From: ZC4RG42 sp036676355
GTDB taxonomy: Bacteria; Pseudomonadota; Gammaproteobacteria; Burkholderiales; SG8-39
NCBI GenBank assembly: GCA_036676355.1
Contig: JAKFDA010000061.1
Coordinates: 1-21,026 of the forward strand
Reading direction: 5' to 3'
DNA: 21,026 bases
The notes beneath the pieces were generated by a model. The model searched no databases. It was given only the letters and a program-made list of their open reading frames with translations, and had not been told where the DNA came from. A program made the translations under genes and the position numbers. Below, piece by piece: positions 6,825 through 15,419 of the stretch; within the stretch, counting starts at the first letter, position 1, and each line of letters opens with the position of its first letter.

Positions 6825-8099
6825 ATGTGGAACACAGCGACCAGTACGGGCCACGGCGGCGTATTGATCTGCATGGGGACACGTCCGGAGATCATCAAAA
6901 TGGCGCCCGTGTATCGGGCGTTGCGCGCGTCGAGAGTCGGTGTCTCGATTCTGCATACCGGACAGCACGAGGAAATGGCTTGGCCGCTGTATGAGTTTTT
7001 CGGCATGCGGCCGGACCACATTGTCAATCTCGCCCGCTCTTCCGCGGCGTTGTCGCATCTCAGCGCGCGATTGCTCGAAGAAATCGCCGATGTGGTGCAG
7101 CAATTACGCCCGAAGGCGGTGCTGGTGCACGGGGATACCTCCAGCACACTCAATGCCGCGCTGGCCGCGTTCTATGAACAGATTCCGATCGGCCACGTCG
7201 AAGCGGGGTTGCGCAGCGGCTCCATTTACGACCCTTTCCCGGAAGAGATGAATCGTTCGCTGGTCGCCCGCGTTGCGCAATGGCATTTCGCGCCGACTGT
7301 CCAGGCCGGCGAAAATCTGCGCCGCGAAGGCGTACCGTCCGAGCGCGTGTACGTGGTCGGCAACACCATCGTCGATGCCGCGATATGGGGCAGCGAACAT
7401 CTAGACCGGCGGCCGGAAAGCGCCACGGAGATGATCGACTGCGGTCTGCATCATGTCCCGGATCTTCTGCCCGGACGGAAGCTGGTGCTCGTCACCGCGC
7501 ATCGCCGCGAGAACTGGGGTGCGGGCATCTCCGAAATCGCAACGGCGATACGGCATTTACTGGAAACGATGCCAAGTCTCTGCGTGGTATGGCCGGTTCA
7601 CGCCAATCAGACTGTGCGCAGAACCGTGTATGCAGCGTTCGAAGGGCTGGCATCGGAGCCCGCCTCGCGCCTGGTGCTGTGCGAGCCGCTCAACTATTCG
7701 GCGCTGCTGTGGCTGCTGCAGCGCTCATGGCTGACCATGACCGACTCGGGCGGCATTCAGGAAGAAGCTATCGCCGTCAAAGTGCCCGTGTTCGTGCTGC
7801 GCGAAACCACCGAGCGCCCGGAATTGCTGGACGCCGGGGGTGGCATTCTGGTCGGCGCGAGATCGGATGCCATCTGCGAACGCCTCGCCTGGCTGCTCGA
7901 CGATGAGGTGGCCTACGAACGAATGCGGCAGGCGACAAATCCGTTCGGCGATGGGCACGCGGCCGACTACATCGCGCGCATTCTCGAGCAGTCACTCGCG
8001 CCGCCGGCGCATGTCGAATCGCCCGAGAGCGAGCGTCTGTCGGTGTTTCGCCCGGACCGCAACTTTGCCACGCCGCAATTCGGGCTTCATGCGGGTTAG
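6825..8099 (+). CDS. wecB: UDP-N-acetylglucosamine 2-epimerase (non-hydrolysing), WecB type
   Basis: A 424-residue cytoplasmic enzyme that interconverts UDP-GlcNAc and UDP-ManNAc. All family motifs are present: GTRPEIIKMAPV near residue 18, TGQHEEM, VHGDTSST with Asp104, GHVEAGLRSG with Glu126, FPEEMNR with Glu140/Glu141, TAHRREN with His226, and the UDP-binding SDSGGIQEEA. The frame opens at a GTG at 6810, but the ATG at 6825 has GAGGAG 7 bases upstream and is the better start. The last 35 residues or so (after YIARILEQ) are a non-conserved tail. nfrB starts 8 bases after the stop, and its AGGG ribosome site overlaps the wecB stop, so translation is probably coupled. The context suggests it supplies UDP-ManNAc for the polymer made by NfrB. 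Confidence 0.93.
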   Translation: MWNTATSTGHGGVLICMGTRPEIIKMAPVYRALRASRVGVSILHTGQHEEMAWPLYEFFGMRPDHIVNLARSSAALSHLSARLLEEIADVVQQLRPKAVLVHGDTSSTLNAALAAFYEQIPIGHVEAGLRSGSIYDPFPEEMNRSLVARVAQWHFAPTVQAGENLRREGVPSERVYVVGNTIVDAAIWGSEHLDRRPESATEMIDCGLHHVPDLLPGRKLVLVTAHRRENWGAGISEIATAIRHLLETMPSLCVVWPVHANQTVRRTVYAAFEGLASEPASRLVLCEPLNYSALLWLLQRSWLTMTDSGGIQEEAIAVKVPVFVLRETTERPELLDAGGGILVGARSDAICERLAWLLDDEVAYERMRQATNPFGDGHAADYIARILEQSLAPPAHVESPESERLSVFRPDRNFATPQFGLHAG

Positions 8100-8107
8100 G
8101 GCGCGCC

Positions 8108-9715
8108 ATGGATGGGAGCGACGTATTCGCCGTCGGGCTGGTGTTCGCTATGGTGCTGCTGATCTTCGTCAGCACCGTCTTCCTGCTGAGCGGACTGGAC
8201 GACCTGTTCATCGACGCGTGTTACTTCGTCAGAGCGGCGTATAGACGGCTGTTCGTCGATCGGTTTCGCGTCGCCGTTACCGAAGAGGCGCTGCTCGCGC
8301 GACCGCAGCAACCGATCGCGGTGATGATCCCCGCGTGGGATGAATCGGCCGTCATCCGGCCGATGCTGCTCAATGCGCTGCGTTCGTTGAATTACACCGA
8401 GTACCACATCTTCGTCGGCACATATCCGAACGATACGGACACGCATCGCGAAGTGGATGCCGTCTGCGCCGTGGAGCCGCGCGTGCATCGTGTCGTCACG
8501 CCGCACGACGGACCGACCAATAAGGCCGATTGCCTCAACTGGATTCTGCAGGGCATCAAGCGTGTCGAGCGCGAGCAGGGCATCGCGTTTCAGATCTTCG
8601 TGATGCAGGACTGTGAAGATGTCATCCACCCGCTCTGCTACCGGGTATTCAATCTGCTCATCCCGCGCAAGGACATGGTGCAGGTGCCGGTGTTGTCGCT
8701 CGTGCCGAAATGGCATCAACTGACCGCGGGGCACTACATCGACGAGTTCTCGCAGCTTCACTACAAGGACCTCGTTGTGCGCGAACTGCTGAACGGCAGT
8801 CTGCCGGCAGCGGGCGTCGGCTGTGCGTTCAGTCGGCGCGCATTCGAGACGGTCGCGGCGCGCAACAACAACCAGGTGTTCAGCATCGATTCGCTGACCG
8901 AAGACTACGACTTCGGATTTCGCCTGAAGCAGTACGGCCTCAAGCAGATCTTCGCGCAGATATGGGTGCAAGGGCAGCGCGAGCCGGCATCGTTCCCATC
9001 GCCCAATCTGGTGTGCGTGCGGGAATTTTTTCCGGCGACGTTTCGCGCCGCGGTGCGTCAGAAATCGCGCTGGGTGCTCGGCATCACGCTGCAAGGCTGG
9101 GAGAACCTCGGCTGGCTCAACGGCTTCGCGACGCGTTACATGCTGCTGCGCGATCGCAAGGGATTGCTGACCAATCTGGTCAATGTGCTGGCCTACCTGG
9201 TCGTTCTCGCAGTGGGCGGCCTGTGGCTGTTGAACAGTGTTCGACCGGATTCGTATCGATACCCGGCGCTACTGGAGCACGGCACGTGGCTTTGGTACGT
9301 CATTCTCGCCAATGGCCTCTTGCTCGGTAACCGCGTCTTCATGCGCGCGTATTGCGTGCATCGCATCTACGGCCTGCAACAGGGCTTGCTTTCGGTGCCA
9401 CGCATGGTGTGGGGAAACTTCATCAACTTTCTCGCGACAGCGCGTGCGATCCGTCAATACGCGCGCTATCTGCGCACCGGGAAACTGATCGCGTGGGACA
9501 AGACCCAGCATGTTTATCCGTCCGAAGAGCAGCTCGGCGGTGTCGCGCGTCAGCGACTGGGCGAGGTGCTGCTGCAACGACGATTGATCACGGCCGAACA
9601 ACTCAACGATGCGTTATCGCGGCAGAAACAGCAGCGGACCGCATTAGGGGAGATCTTGAAAGACATGGGACTGATTCAGGATGCCGAGCTCTCCAGTGCG
9701 CTCGGCAGCCGTTGA
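8108..9715 (+). CDS. nfrB: NfrB-type family 2 glycosyltransferase with C-terminal MshEN segment
   Basis: A 535-residue inner-membrane polymerase. One N-terminal membrane segment (about 8-28) precedes a processive GT2 domain. Its motifs are IPAWDES, NKADCLNW, the metal-binding D168-C-E-D171, the acceptor-site T264-E-D266 and Q318-x-x-R-W322. Further membrane segments follow at about 360-383 and 395-420. Residues 483-535 are a MshEN-like segment: RLGEVLLQRRLITAEQL...LSRQ, then a second LGEIL...IQDAEL copy cut off near the C-terminus. MshEN domains bind c-di-GMP, so activity is probably switched on by that messenger. E. coli NfrB is longer (about 745 residues). It likely uses UDP-ManNAc from the preceding gene and feeds polymer to the NfrA homologue downstream. 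Confidence 0.88.
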   Translation: MDGSDVFAVGLVFAMVLLIFVSTVFLLSGLDDLFIDACYFVRAAYRRLFVDRFRVAVTEEALLARPQQPIAVMIPAWDESAVIRPMLLNALRSLNYTEYHIFVGTYPNDTDTHREVDAVCAVEPRVHRVVTPHDGPTNKADCLNWILQGIKRVEREQGIAFQIFVMQDCEDVIHPLCYRVFNLLIPRKDMVQVPVLSLVPKWHQLTAGHYIDEFSQLHYKDLVVRELLNGSLPAAGVGCAFSRRAFETVAARNNNQVFSIDSLTEDYDFGFRLKQYGLKQIFAQIWVQGQREPASFPSPNLVCVREFFPATFRAAVRQKSRWVLGITLQGWENLGWLNGFATRYMLLRDRKGLLTNLVNVLAYLVVLAVGGLWLLNSVRPDSYRYPALLEHGTWLWYVILANGLLLGNRVFMRAYCVHRIYGLQQGLLSVPRMVWGNFINFLATARAIRQYARYLRTGKLIAWDKTQHVYPSEEQLGGVARQRLGEVLLQRRLITAEQLNDALSRQKQQRTALGEILKDMGLIQDAELSSALGSR

Positions 9716-9749
9716 AATGGCCATGACGGAACGAAATCGGAGGTGTGTG

Positions 9750-10061
9750 ATGAAAGGAAGAACTCGTGTACCGCTGCTGTTCGCCGCATTCGCGACTTCG
9801 CTGGCGCTTTCGCCGCTGACGGTGACGGCGCAGCAGGCCGGTGAAGCGGCGAAGGCGGAAGCGCCGGCGCAGATAAAGCCGAAGCCCGACAAACCCATAA
9901 AGGTTAAGGCGCCGCCCAAGCCGGCGGTGAAGACCGTTATCGCGCCGGGAACGTGGCAAATCCATCGCCATCGCGGCAACTCACCCAAATTCAGGCCGGA
10001 CCGCGAAAAGGATTGGGTCGATCCCACCGGAGGTAAGAAACCCGTCAAAGGCAAGAACTAG
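9750..10061 (+). CDS. Small basic secreted protein, function unknown
   Basis: 103 residues. The ATG at 9750 is preceded by GGAGG at 9739-9743 with 6-base spacing, which fixes the start; an in-frame extension upstream overlaps nfrB. A signal peptide (about 1-26, hydrophobic core VPLLFAAFATSLAL, likely cut near VTA/QQA) is followed by an Ala/Glu stretch. A Pro/Lys-rich low-complexity region (KPKPDKPIKVKAPPKP) comes next, then a short conserved-looking end with PGTWQIHRHRG and DWVDPTGGKK. The mature protein is strongly basic. It sits between nfrB and the deacetylase in the same operon. A periplasmic spacer or a polymer-binding factor is conceivable, but I recognise no family. Confidence 0.75.
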   Translation: MKGRTRVPLLFAAFATSLALSPLTVTAQQAGEAAKAEAPAQIKPKPDKPIKVKAPPKPAVKTVIAPGTWQIHRHRGNSPKFRPDREKDWVDPTGGKKPVKGKN

Positions 10062-10127
10062 GGAAGACCTCATTCACTCGCTCACCACGCGCGCGGCAAC
10101 CGTGGCCGCGCATGGGAAGGAGACATC

Positions 10128-11780
10128 ATGAAACTACGTCTATATGCGGTCGCCATTGCGATCTTCGTTGTCCTGTGGGCGCCGTTCGGACATGCCCAGA
10201 CGGCGCCCATCAAAACGCTGATTCTTTACGACGCACCGACCGCGGGGTCTTATCAGAAATTGGCCTTCGCTTATGCCATCATGCTGCGCAATCTGCTCGG
10301 GCATTGGAATACCGACGTGGACCTTGTGCCGGTCGAACAATACGCCAGCGGTCAGGTCGAGCAGTACGATGCGACCTTCTACCTCGGCGGTATTTACGAC
10401 AATCAGATTCCGGTGAATTTTCTGGGTGATGTGCATAACACCCAGAAAACCGTCGTCTGGTTCAAGTACAACCTCTGGCAATACGCGTGGAATCCGAACT
10501 TCGATTTCGCCGGGCGCTACGGTTTCGGTTTTTCCGGTCTACGCGGGATGAACGGCGCTCCGACCACGGAGAATCCCAATCCGGGTTTCTTCGACACCAT
10601 CGACTACAAAAACAAGGCGCTGGTGAAGTATTACGCGTACCAGAACGGTGTAATCAACGCCGACCCGGATATCGGCATTACGAGCATCGTCGATCCGGCG
10701 AAGGCAACTCAGGTCGTTACAGTACGCAATCCGAAAACGGCCGAGCAGGCGCCGTACGTCGTCCGCTCCGGGAATTTCTGGTACTTCGCCGACATGCCGT
10801 TCTCCTATATCGGTCCGCGTGATCGCTACCTGGTGTTCTGCGACTTGTTGCACGACATTCTGAATGTGCCGGCCTCGACACAGCAGCGCGCGATGGTTCG
10901 ATTGGAGGATGTGGGTGCGCTCGTATTGCCGTCGACGATGCGGCGGTTGTCCGATTGGCTGTTCAATGCCGGCATTCCGTTTTCCATCGCCGTCATCCCC
11001 TTCTATCGCGATCCGCTCGGTGTGTATAACGACGGAGCGCCGATGGAGGTGCACCTGGCCAATGCGACACGTCTGAAAAACGCGCTGAACTACGCCGTCG
11101 CGCGCGGGGGCAAGATCGTGATGCACGGTTACACGCATCAGTACGCGTCGAAGCGCAACCTGCACACGGCGGTCAGCGGCGATGATTTCGAGTTCTGGGA
11201 TGCGGCGGACAACACGCCAGTATTGGAGGACTCGGAAGCCTGGGCGGGTGCACGGCTCGACGCCGGGCTGCAGGAGCTGATGCAGAACGGCTACCCGCCC
11301 TTTGCCTGGGAGGCGCCGCATTATCAATCCTCGCCGAAGAGCATCCGCGCCGCCGCGCAGCGTTTCCCGACGACGTATCAGCGCGTGGTGTATTACACGG
11401 CCGACACGCCGAACTTCGATCCGTCCGATGGCGCACGCGACTTCGCGGTGGGGCAGTTCTTCCCGTACATCATCGAGCGCGATTACTATGGCCAGCGCGT
11501 GTTACCGGAGAACCTCGGCAATATCGAGTACGACATCAGCGACATCGATCCGACGTCGAACTTCAACTACACCTGGCAGGATCTTCAACTGAACGCACGG
11601 ATGGGATTGGTGGTGCGAGATGGCTTTGCTTCGTTCTTCTTTCATCCGTTCTGGCTGGATCCGGAAATCGGCACGCCTGGCTTCGCGGATTTCAAAAGGT
11701 TGATGAATGCCATTACCGCACTGGGGTATACCTGGGTCGACGCGAGCACGTTGACGCCGCCGGCGTGGGCTTCGCAGTAA
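10128..11780 (+). CDS. Periplasmic polysaccharide deacetylase, DUF2334 family
   Basis: 550 residues, with AAGGAG 5-6 bases before the ATG. A signal peptide (1 to about 23, ending GHA/Q) directs it to the periplasm. Residues 25-245 form an N-terminal alpha/beta domain starting TLILYDAP. The NodB/CE4-like domain follows. VRLEDVG (Glu260, Asp261) supplies the first metal-site acid, and MHGYTHQY (His333, His337) is the H-x3-H metal motif. WEAPHYQSS near residue 397 resembles the substrate-binding motif of the family. It would remove N-acetyl groups from an amino-sugar polymer. Its place between nfrB and nfrA suggests it modifies the polymer before export, as PgaB-type deacetylases do for poly-GlcNAc. 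It has no counterpart in the E. coli nfrBA operon as I know it. Confidence 0.85.
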   Translation: MKLRLYAVAIAIFVVLWAPFGHAQTAPIKTLILYDAPTAGSYQKLAFAYAIMLRNLLGHWNTDVDLVPVEQYASGQVEQYDATFYLGGIYDNQIPVNFLGDVHNTQKTVVWFKYNLWQYAWNPNFDFAGRYGFGFSGLRGMNGAPTTENPNPGFFDTIDYKNKALVKYYAYQNGVINADPDIGITSIVDPAKATQVVTVRNPKTAEQAPYVVRSGNFWYFADMPFSYIGPRDRYLVFCDLLHDILNVPASTQQRAMVRLEDVGALVLPSTMRRLSDWLFNAGIPFSIAVIPFYRDPLGVYNDGAPMEVHLANATRLKNALNYAVARGGKIVMHGYTHQYASKRNLHTAVSGDDFEFWDAADNTPVLEDSEAWAGARLDAGLQELMQNGYPPFAWEAPHYQSSPKSIRAAAQRFPTTYQRVVYYTADTPNFDPSDGARDFAVGQFFPYIIERDYYGQRVLPENLGNIEYDISDIDPTSNFNYTWQDLQLNARMGLVVRDGFASFFFHPFWLDPEIGTPGFADFKRLMNAITALGYTWVDASTLTPPAWASQ

Positions 11781-11805
11781 GCTAACAACCGATAACAGGG
11801 AGCGT

Positions 11806-14800
11806 ATGACCGCAGTACGCAACCGGGCACGACAAACTGCTGTGCTGCTTGGCACAGCGGCCGTGCTCGGTTTGTCAGCTGTTCACGCCGATGACAAGCC
11901 GCGTGACGCAGTGGCGCAAGAAGCGGATGGCGATGCGAACTGGCTGGTCCAGCAGATTCGTCGCTTCCGCAGTCATCCGCATCTCGACCGAGGTTACCGG
12001 CTTGAACAGGCGGGAAAGCTGAAGGAAGCGCGTGCGGAGATGGCGAAGGCGCTCGCCGTCGATCCGTCCAATCATCAGGCGCGCATCGATTACCTGATGT
12101 TGCTTGAACAACTCAAGGCGCCGGAGGACGTGCTCGTTCATACCGAGCCGTTGTTGAAAGTGCCCGACCGGCGAACGTACGCGCTGTTGGCACGTGCTCG
12201 CGCCTATCGGGCGCTCAACCGTTTCGACGAGGCGAGTGCGGAACTGAAGCTTGTCGTCGCCGCCACGCAGGCTTCGCTTAAACAGCGGCTGTATGCGGCC
12301 GATACGCTGGCCGACCTGGAATTGAAGCAGGGCCGTTATAAAGAAGCGCTGCGCGCACTGGAGTTATTGCCCGACGAAAACGATTTCCGCGTGCAACTCA
12401 GGCGCGGCATCATTCACGATGCGCAGGCCCAGCACATCGAGGCGGAAAAAAATTTCGACGCCGCCTTGAGCGTTGCCGCGGATTCCGCCGAACGCGTTCA
12501 GGCGCTGGAATATCTCGGTCACAACGCGCTGAAGCGCAAGGCCTGGGTGAGTGCGCGCGATCATTTCGATGCGGCGCTCGCGCTCGATCCGCGCAATCCG
12601 GATCTGATGCGCGCATTGGTGGAAGCAGCGTATCGCGCCGGTCATGCGCGTCAGGCACTGCGCTGGGCGGGGGAAGTGATGAGGATCGCACCCACGCCCG
12701 CCGACAAGGAGGTGCTGGCCCATCTGCGCTATGCCACCGCCGACTATCCGGGGGCGGTACGCGAGTACGAGGACCTGCTGCCCGAAGTGAAGAGCGCGGA
12801 TGATCGGGCGCGCATCTTTGCCGCGATCGGCTATGCGTATTTCGAGATGGATCGTTTTGCCGAAGCGACGCGCGCATTCGAGGCAGCCTCCAAGTTGCGC
12901 GACGATCCGCAGTTCCGCAAAGCGCTCGAGACCTCACGCAGCGCCGCGCAGCCGCGCCCGTCCGAGCCCGAGTCCGAGTCGCTTGAAAGCTTGCTTCAGG
13001 CCCCGCCGACGCCGCAGGTGCACATGCGCATCGCTCATCTGTATATGGAGCGGGGCGATGAAGCGCAGGCGGTGCGGCATTTCGAGCAGGCCGCCGCCGG
13101 AAACGCTCCGGTCCGTGTCCGCGCGACCGCATATCGCACGCTGTGGCCGACGTATTACATGCACGGCAATCGGGCGGCCGCTCGCGCCGCGCTGGAGAAG
13201 CTTGTCGCATTGACCCCGAAGGACGCCGGCGCGCTGCGTGCCTTGGCGCATATCGAAATCGAAGAGGGCGACGCCGTAACGGCGGTGGAATATCTGCGGC
13301 GCAGCGTCGCGGCCGAGCCCGGCATCGAGGCTCGTCAGTCGCTTGCCTATGCGCTGGCTTTGATCGGCGACTGGCAAGGCGCCATCGAGGCGAATCGCGC
13401 ACTGCTGGCGATGTCCGAACTGCCGGCATCCGATCGCGCTGACGCCTACGAAAAACTCGCCCGGGCGCAGATCGAACTGGGCGATCAGGATGGCGCAATG
13501 ACAACGCTCGAAGATGCCCTCGCGCGCGGCATCGACAACGCCTTCGTGCGCGAGCGGCTGGGACTCGCGCTGTTCGGTCGGCAACGCTGGCCCGACGCTT
13601 TAGTGCATTTTCGCGAGCTGTACGAGCGCCGCGCGAGCCCGATGGCGGCGCTTTATCTCTCTCGTTGCTATAGCGCCATGAAGAAGACCGGCCTTGCCGT
13701 GCACTACGGTCGTCTCGCGTTGGAGGATATCGATCAGTTGCCCGAATCCGAGCGCGCCCAGATCCGTGCCGAACTCGCATTTCTATACGCCAGTGAATCC
13801 GAATACGCCGCCGCGGCACAGATGTGGGCGCAGGTGATGGCGAACAACCCGAGCGCCATGGCGGCCTATCACTACGCCGTTGCACAGAATCGGGCCGGCA
13901 ATATCGCCGAGGCGCGTAAAGCGTTGGAATCGATTGCCGACGGCAGCCTGCCGCTGGAGGAGGAAGTCGAGCGGTTGAATACGCTTGCGATGATGCGCAG
14001 CGCGGAAGGCGATCTCCAGGGCGCCATCGAGCTGTATGCGCGTGCGGACGCGTTATCGCCCGGCGCGTACAACCAGTATCGAATCGGCCTGGCGCTACAG
14101 GAAACCGGTCGGAAGAACGAAGCGATCAGCGCCTTCGAAACGGCGTTCAAGCGGGAAGCGAAAGCGGGCTACGCCTTGGCGCTCGGCTACGCGTACGTCA
14201 ATGCGGGGCGGTATGCCGAAGCGGCGCAAGTGCTGGAGCAGGCGAGTCTGCTCGACCCGGCCAACCTCGCGCTCTATCAGGACGTGGCGTACGCATACCT
14301 GCACAGCTTCAATAACGACAAGGCGATCGAGTGGTTCAAGCGCGGCATCGACGCACGCCTGGCGCAAAAGGAGAAAGCACAGCCCCAGATCGCAGACGAC
14401 GCGAAGCCGCCTGCGCCCGACAGCGACGCACGCAACGAGCCGTCTCCCCCGGCCGATGCCGGCGCGCCGCCGCCCGAAGCATTGTTGCGGGATGAGGTCG
14501 TCGATCCCCATGCGGAGCGAAACTGGTTCGTACGGACTTCAATCGCGCCGGAACATCGCGCCGTCGGCATCGGGCCGTCTTTCGGCAGCGAAACGACAAC
14601 GCTCGCGCAGGCGGCGCCGGCCGTCGCATTGCCACAGCACGCCGATCCCGAACTCGAGCGCATGCGCGATGAAGTGAGGCGGCTGGAAAAGAACTGGAAC
14701 TTCACGCTTTATCAGGCGTACAGCCCGGCGCACGATCGCACCGATGCGGGCGTGGCTTCCACCGGCGGCTCGGTAGTGCCGTCGCAGGGCGGCCTGGAAA

Positions 14801-15408
14801 TTTCCTATCGACCGCCCGTGGTGGGCTTCAGGGACGAACGCGTTTTCGATATCTACGCGCGCGCGCTGTGGTCCAATCAACCGCGCTCGCTCGATATCGA
14901 AAGCGATTCGCTGCAGGGCGGTATAGGACTGCGCTACAAACCTTTTCGCGCAGCGCAGTTCTACGTGAGCGGCGAGCGCCTGTTCAAGATCGGCAGGGAG
15001 GCGCAGGACACCTGGCTGTTACGCGCAAGCTACGGCTGGACCGATATGGCAGATTCGAAGCTCGGCGAGACGAACTGGAACTACACCAGCCTCTATCTCG
15101 ACGCCGGTTATTTCACCAACGATGAACATACCCGCGCGTTTTACGGCGAGTTTCGACAGGGGCGCACCTTCAAGCTGTCCGATCGGTGGATCGCGTCGCC
15201 GCATCTGATCGTCAACGGTCGCTACGAGCAGCCGAATTTTTCGCCCGGCTCTTACTGGCAGGCGGGCGCGGGCGTGTCGATCAAATACCTGTTCAACGCC
15301 ACCAAGTACGCCTCCTATCGTTCCAATATCGAAATGTTGTTGCACTACAAGGTCGGCATGGCGCATGTGGCAAGCGGCTGGCTGCTGACCTTCGTGGCGC
15401 GACTCTGA
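11806..15408 (+). CDS. nfrA: NfrA-like outer-membrane exopolysaccharide export protein (TPR plus C-terminal barrel domain)
   Basis: A 1200-residue protein. It has a signal peptide (1 to about 28, ending VHA/D) and a very long array of tetratricopeptide-like helices from about 45 to 850 (repeated A-x(3)-Y/F-x(2)-A-L-x-L-D-P patterns). A Pro/Ala-rich linker runs from about 853 to 904. A C-terminal domain (about 905-1200) has alternating aromatic strands, such as GIGLRYKPFR, QFYVSGERLFKIG and GAGVSIKYLF, ending in an L-terminated strand. This matches the NfrA C-terminal (phage N4 adsorption protein A) domain. It should export the polymer made by NfrB, with the TPR arm in the periplasm contacting the synthase or deacetylase. 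The start at 11806 has GGGAG 3 bases upstream, a short spacing. The next gene follows after 11 bases. Confidence 0.86.
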   Translation: MTAVRNRARQTAVLLGTAAVLGLSAVHADDKPRDAVAQEADGDANWLVQQIRRFRSHPHLDRGYRLEQAGKLKEARAEMAKALAVDPSNHQARIDYLMLLEQLKAPEDVLVHTEPLLKVPDRRTYALLARARAYRALNRFDEASAELKLVVAATQASLKQRLYAADTLADLELKQGRYKEALRALELLPDENDFRVQLRRGIIHDAQAQHIEAEKNFDAALSVAADSAERVQALEYLGHNALKRKAWVSARDHFDAALALDPRNPDLMRALVEAAYRAGHARQALRWAGEVMRIAPTPADKEVLAHLRYATADYPGAVREYEDLLPEVKSADDRARIFAAIGYAYFEMDRFAEATRAFEAASKLRDDPQFRKALETSRSAAQPRPSEPESESLESLLQAPPTPQVHMRIAHLYMERGDEAQAVRHFEQAAAGNAPVRVRATAYRTLWPTYYMHGNRAAARAALEKLVALTPKDAGALRALAHIEIEEGDAVTAVEYLRRSVAAEPGIEARQSLAYALALIGDWQGAIEANRALLAMSELPASDRADAYEKLARAQIELGDQDGAMTTLEDALARGIDNAFVRERLGLALFGRQRWPDALVHFRELYERRASPMAALYLSRCYSAMKKTGLAVHYGRLALEDIDQLPESERAQIRAELAFLYASESEYAAAAQMWAQVMANNPSAMAAYHYAVAQNRAGNIAEARKALESIADGSLPLEEEVERLNTLAMMRSAEGDLQGAIELYARADALSPGAYNQYRIGLALQETGRKNEAISAFETAFKREAKAGYALALGYAYVNAGRYAEAAQVLEQASLLDPANLALYQDVAYAYLHSFNNDKAIEWFKRGIDARLAQKEKAQPQIADDAKPPAPDSDARNEPSPPADAGAPPPEALLRDEVVDPHAERNWFVRTSIAPEHRAVGIGPSFGSETTTLAQAAPAVALPQHADPELERMRDEVRRLEKNWNFTLYQAYSPAHDRTDAGVASTGGSVVPSQGGLEISYRPPVVGFRDERVFDIYARALWSNQPRSLDIESDSLQGGIGLRYKPFRAAQFYVSGERLFKIGREAQDTWLLRASYGWTDMADSKLGETNWNYTSLYLDAGYFTNDEHTRAFYGEFRQGRTFKLSDRWIASPHLIVNGRYEQPNFSPGSYWQAGAGVSIKYLFNATKYASYRSNIEMLLHYKVGMAHVASGWLLTFVARL

Positions 15409-15419
15409 AAAGCGACCGA

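Noticed and set aside
12410..13885. Minus-strand frame of 491 codons opposite nfrA
   Set aside because: Arg/Pro-rich shadow of the TPR-coding strand without any recognisable domain or ribosome site.
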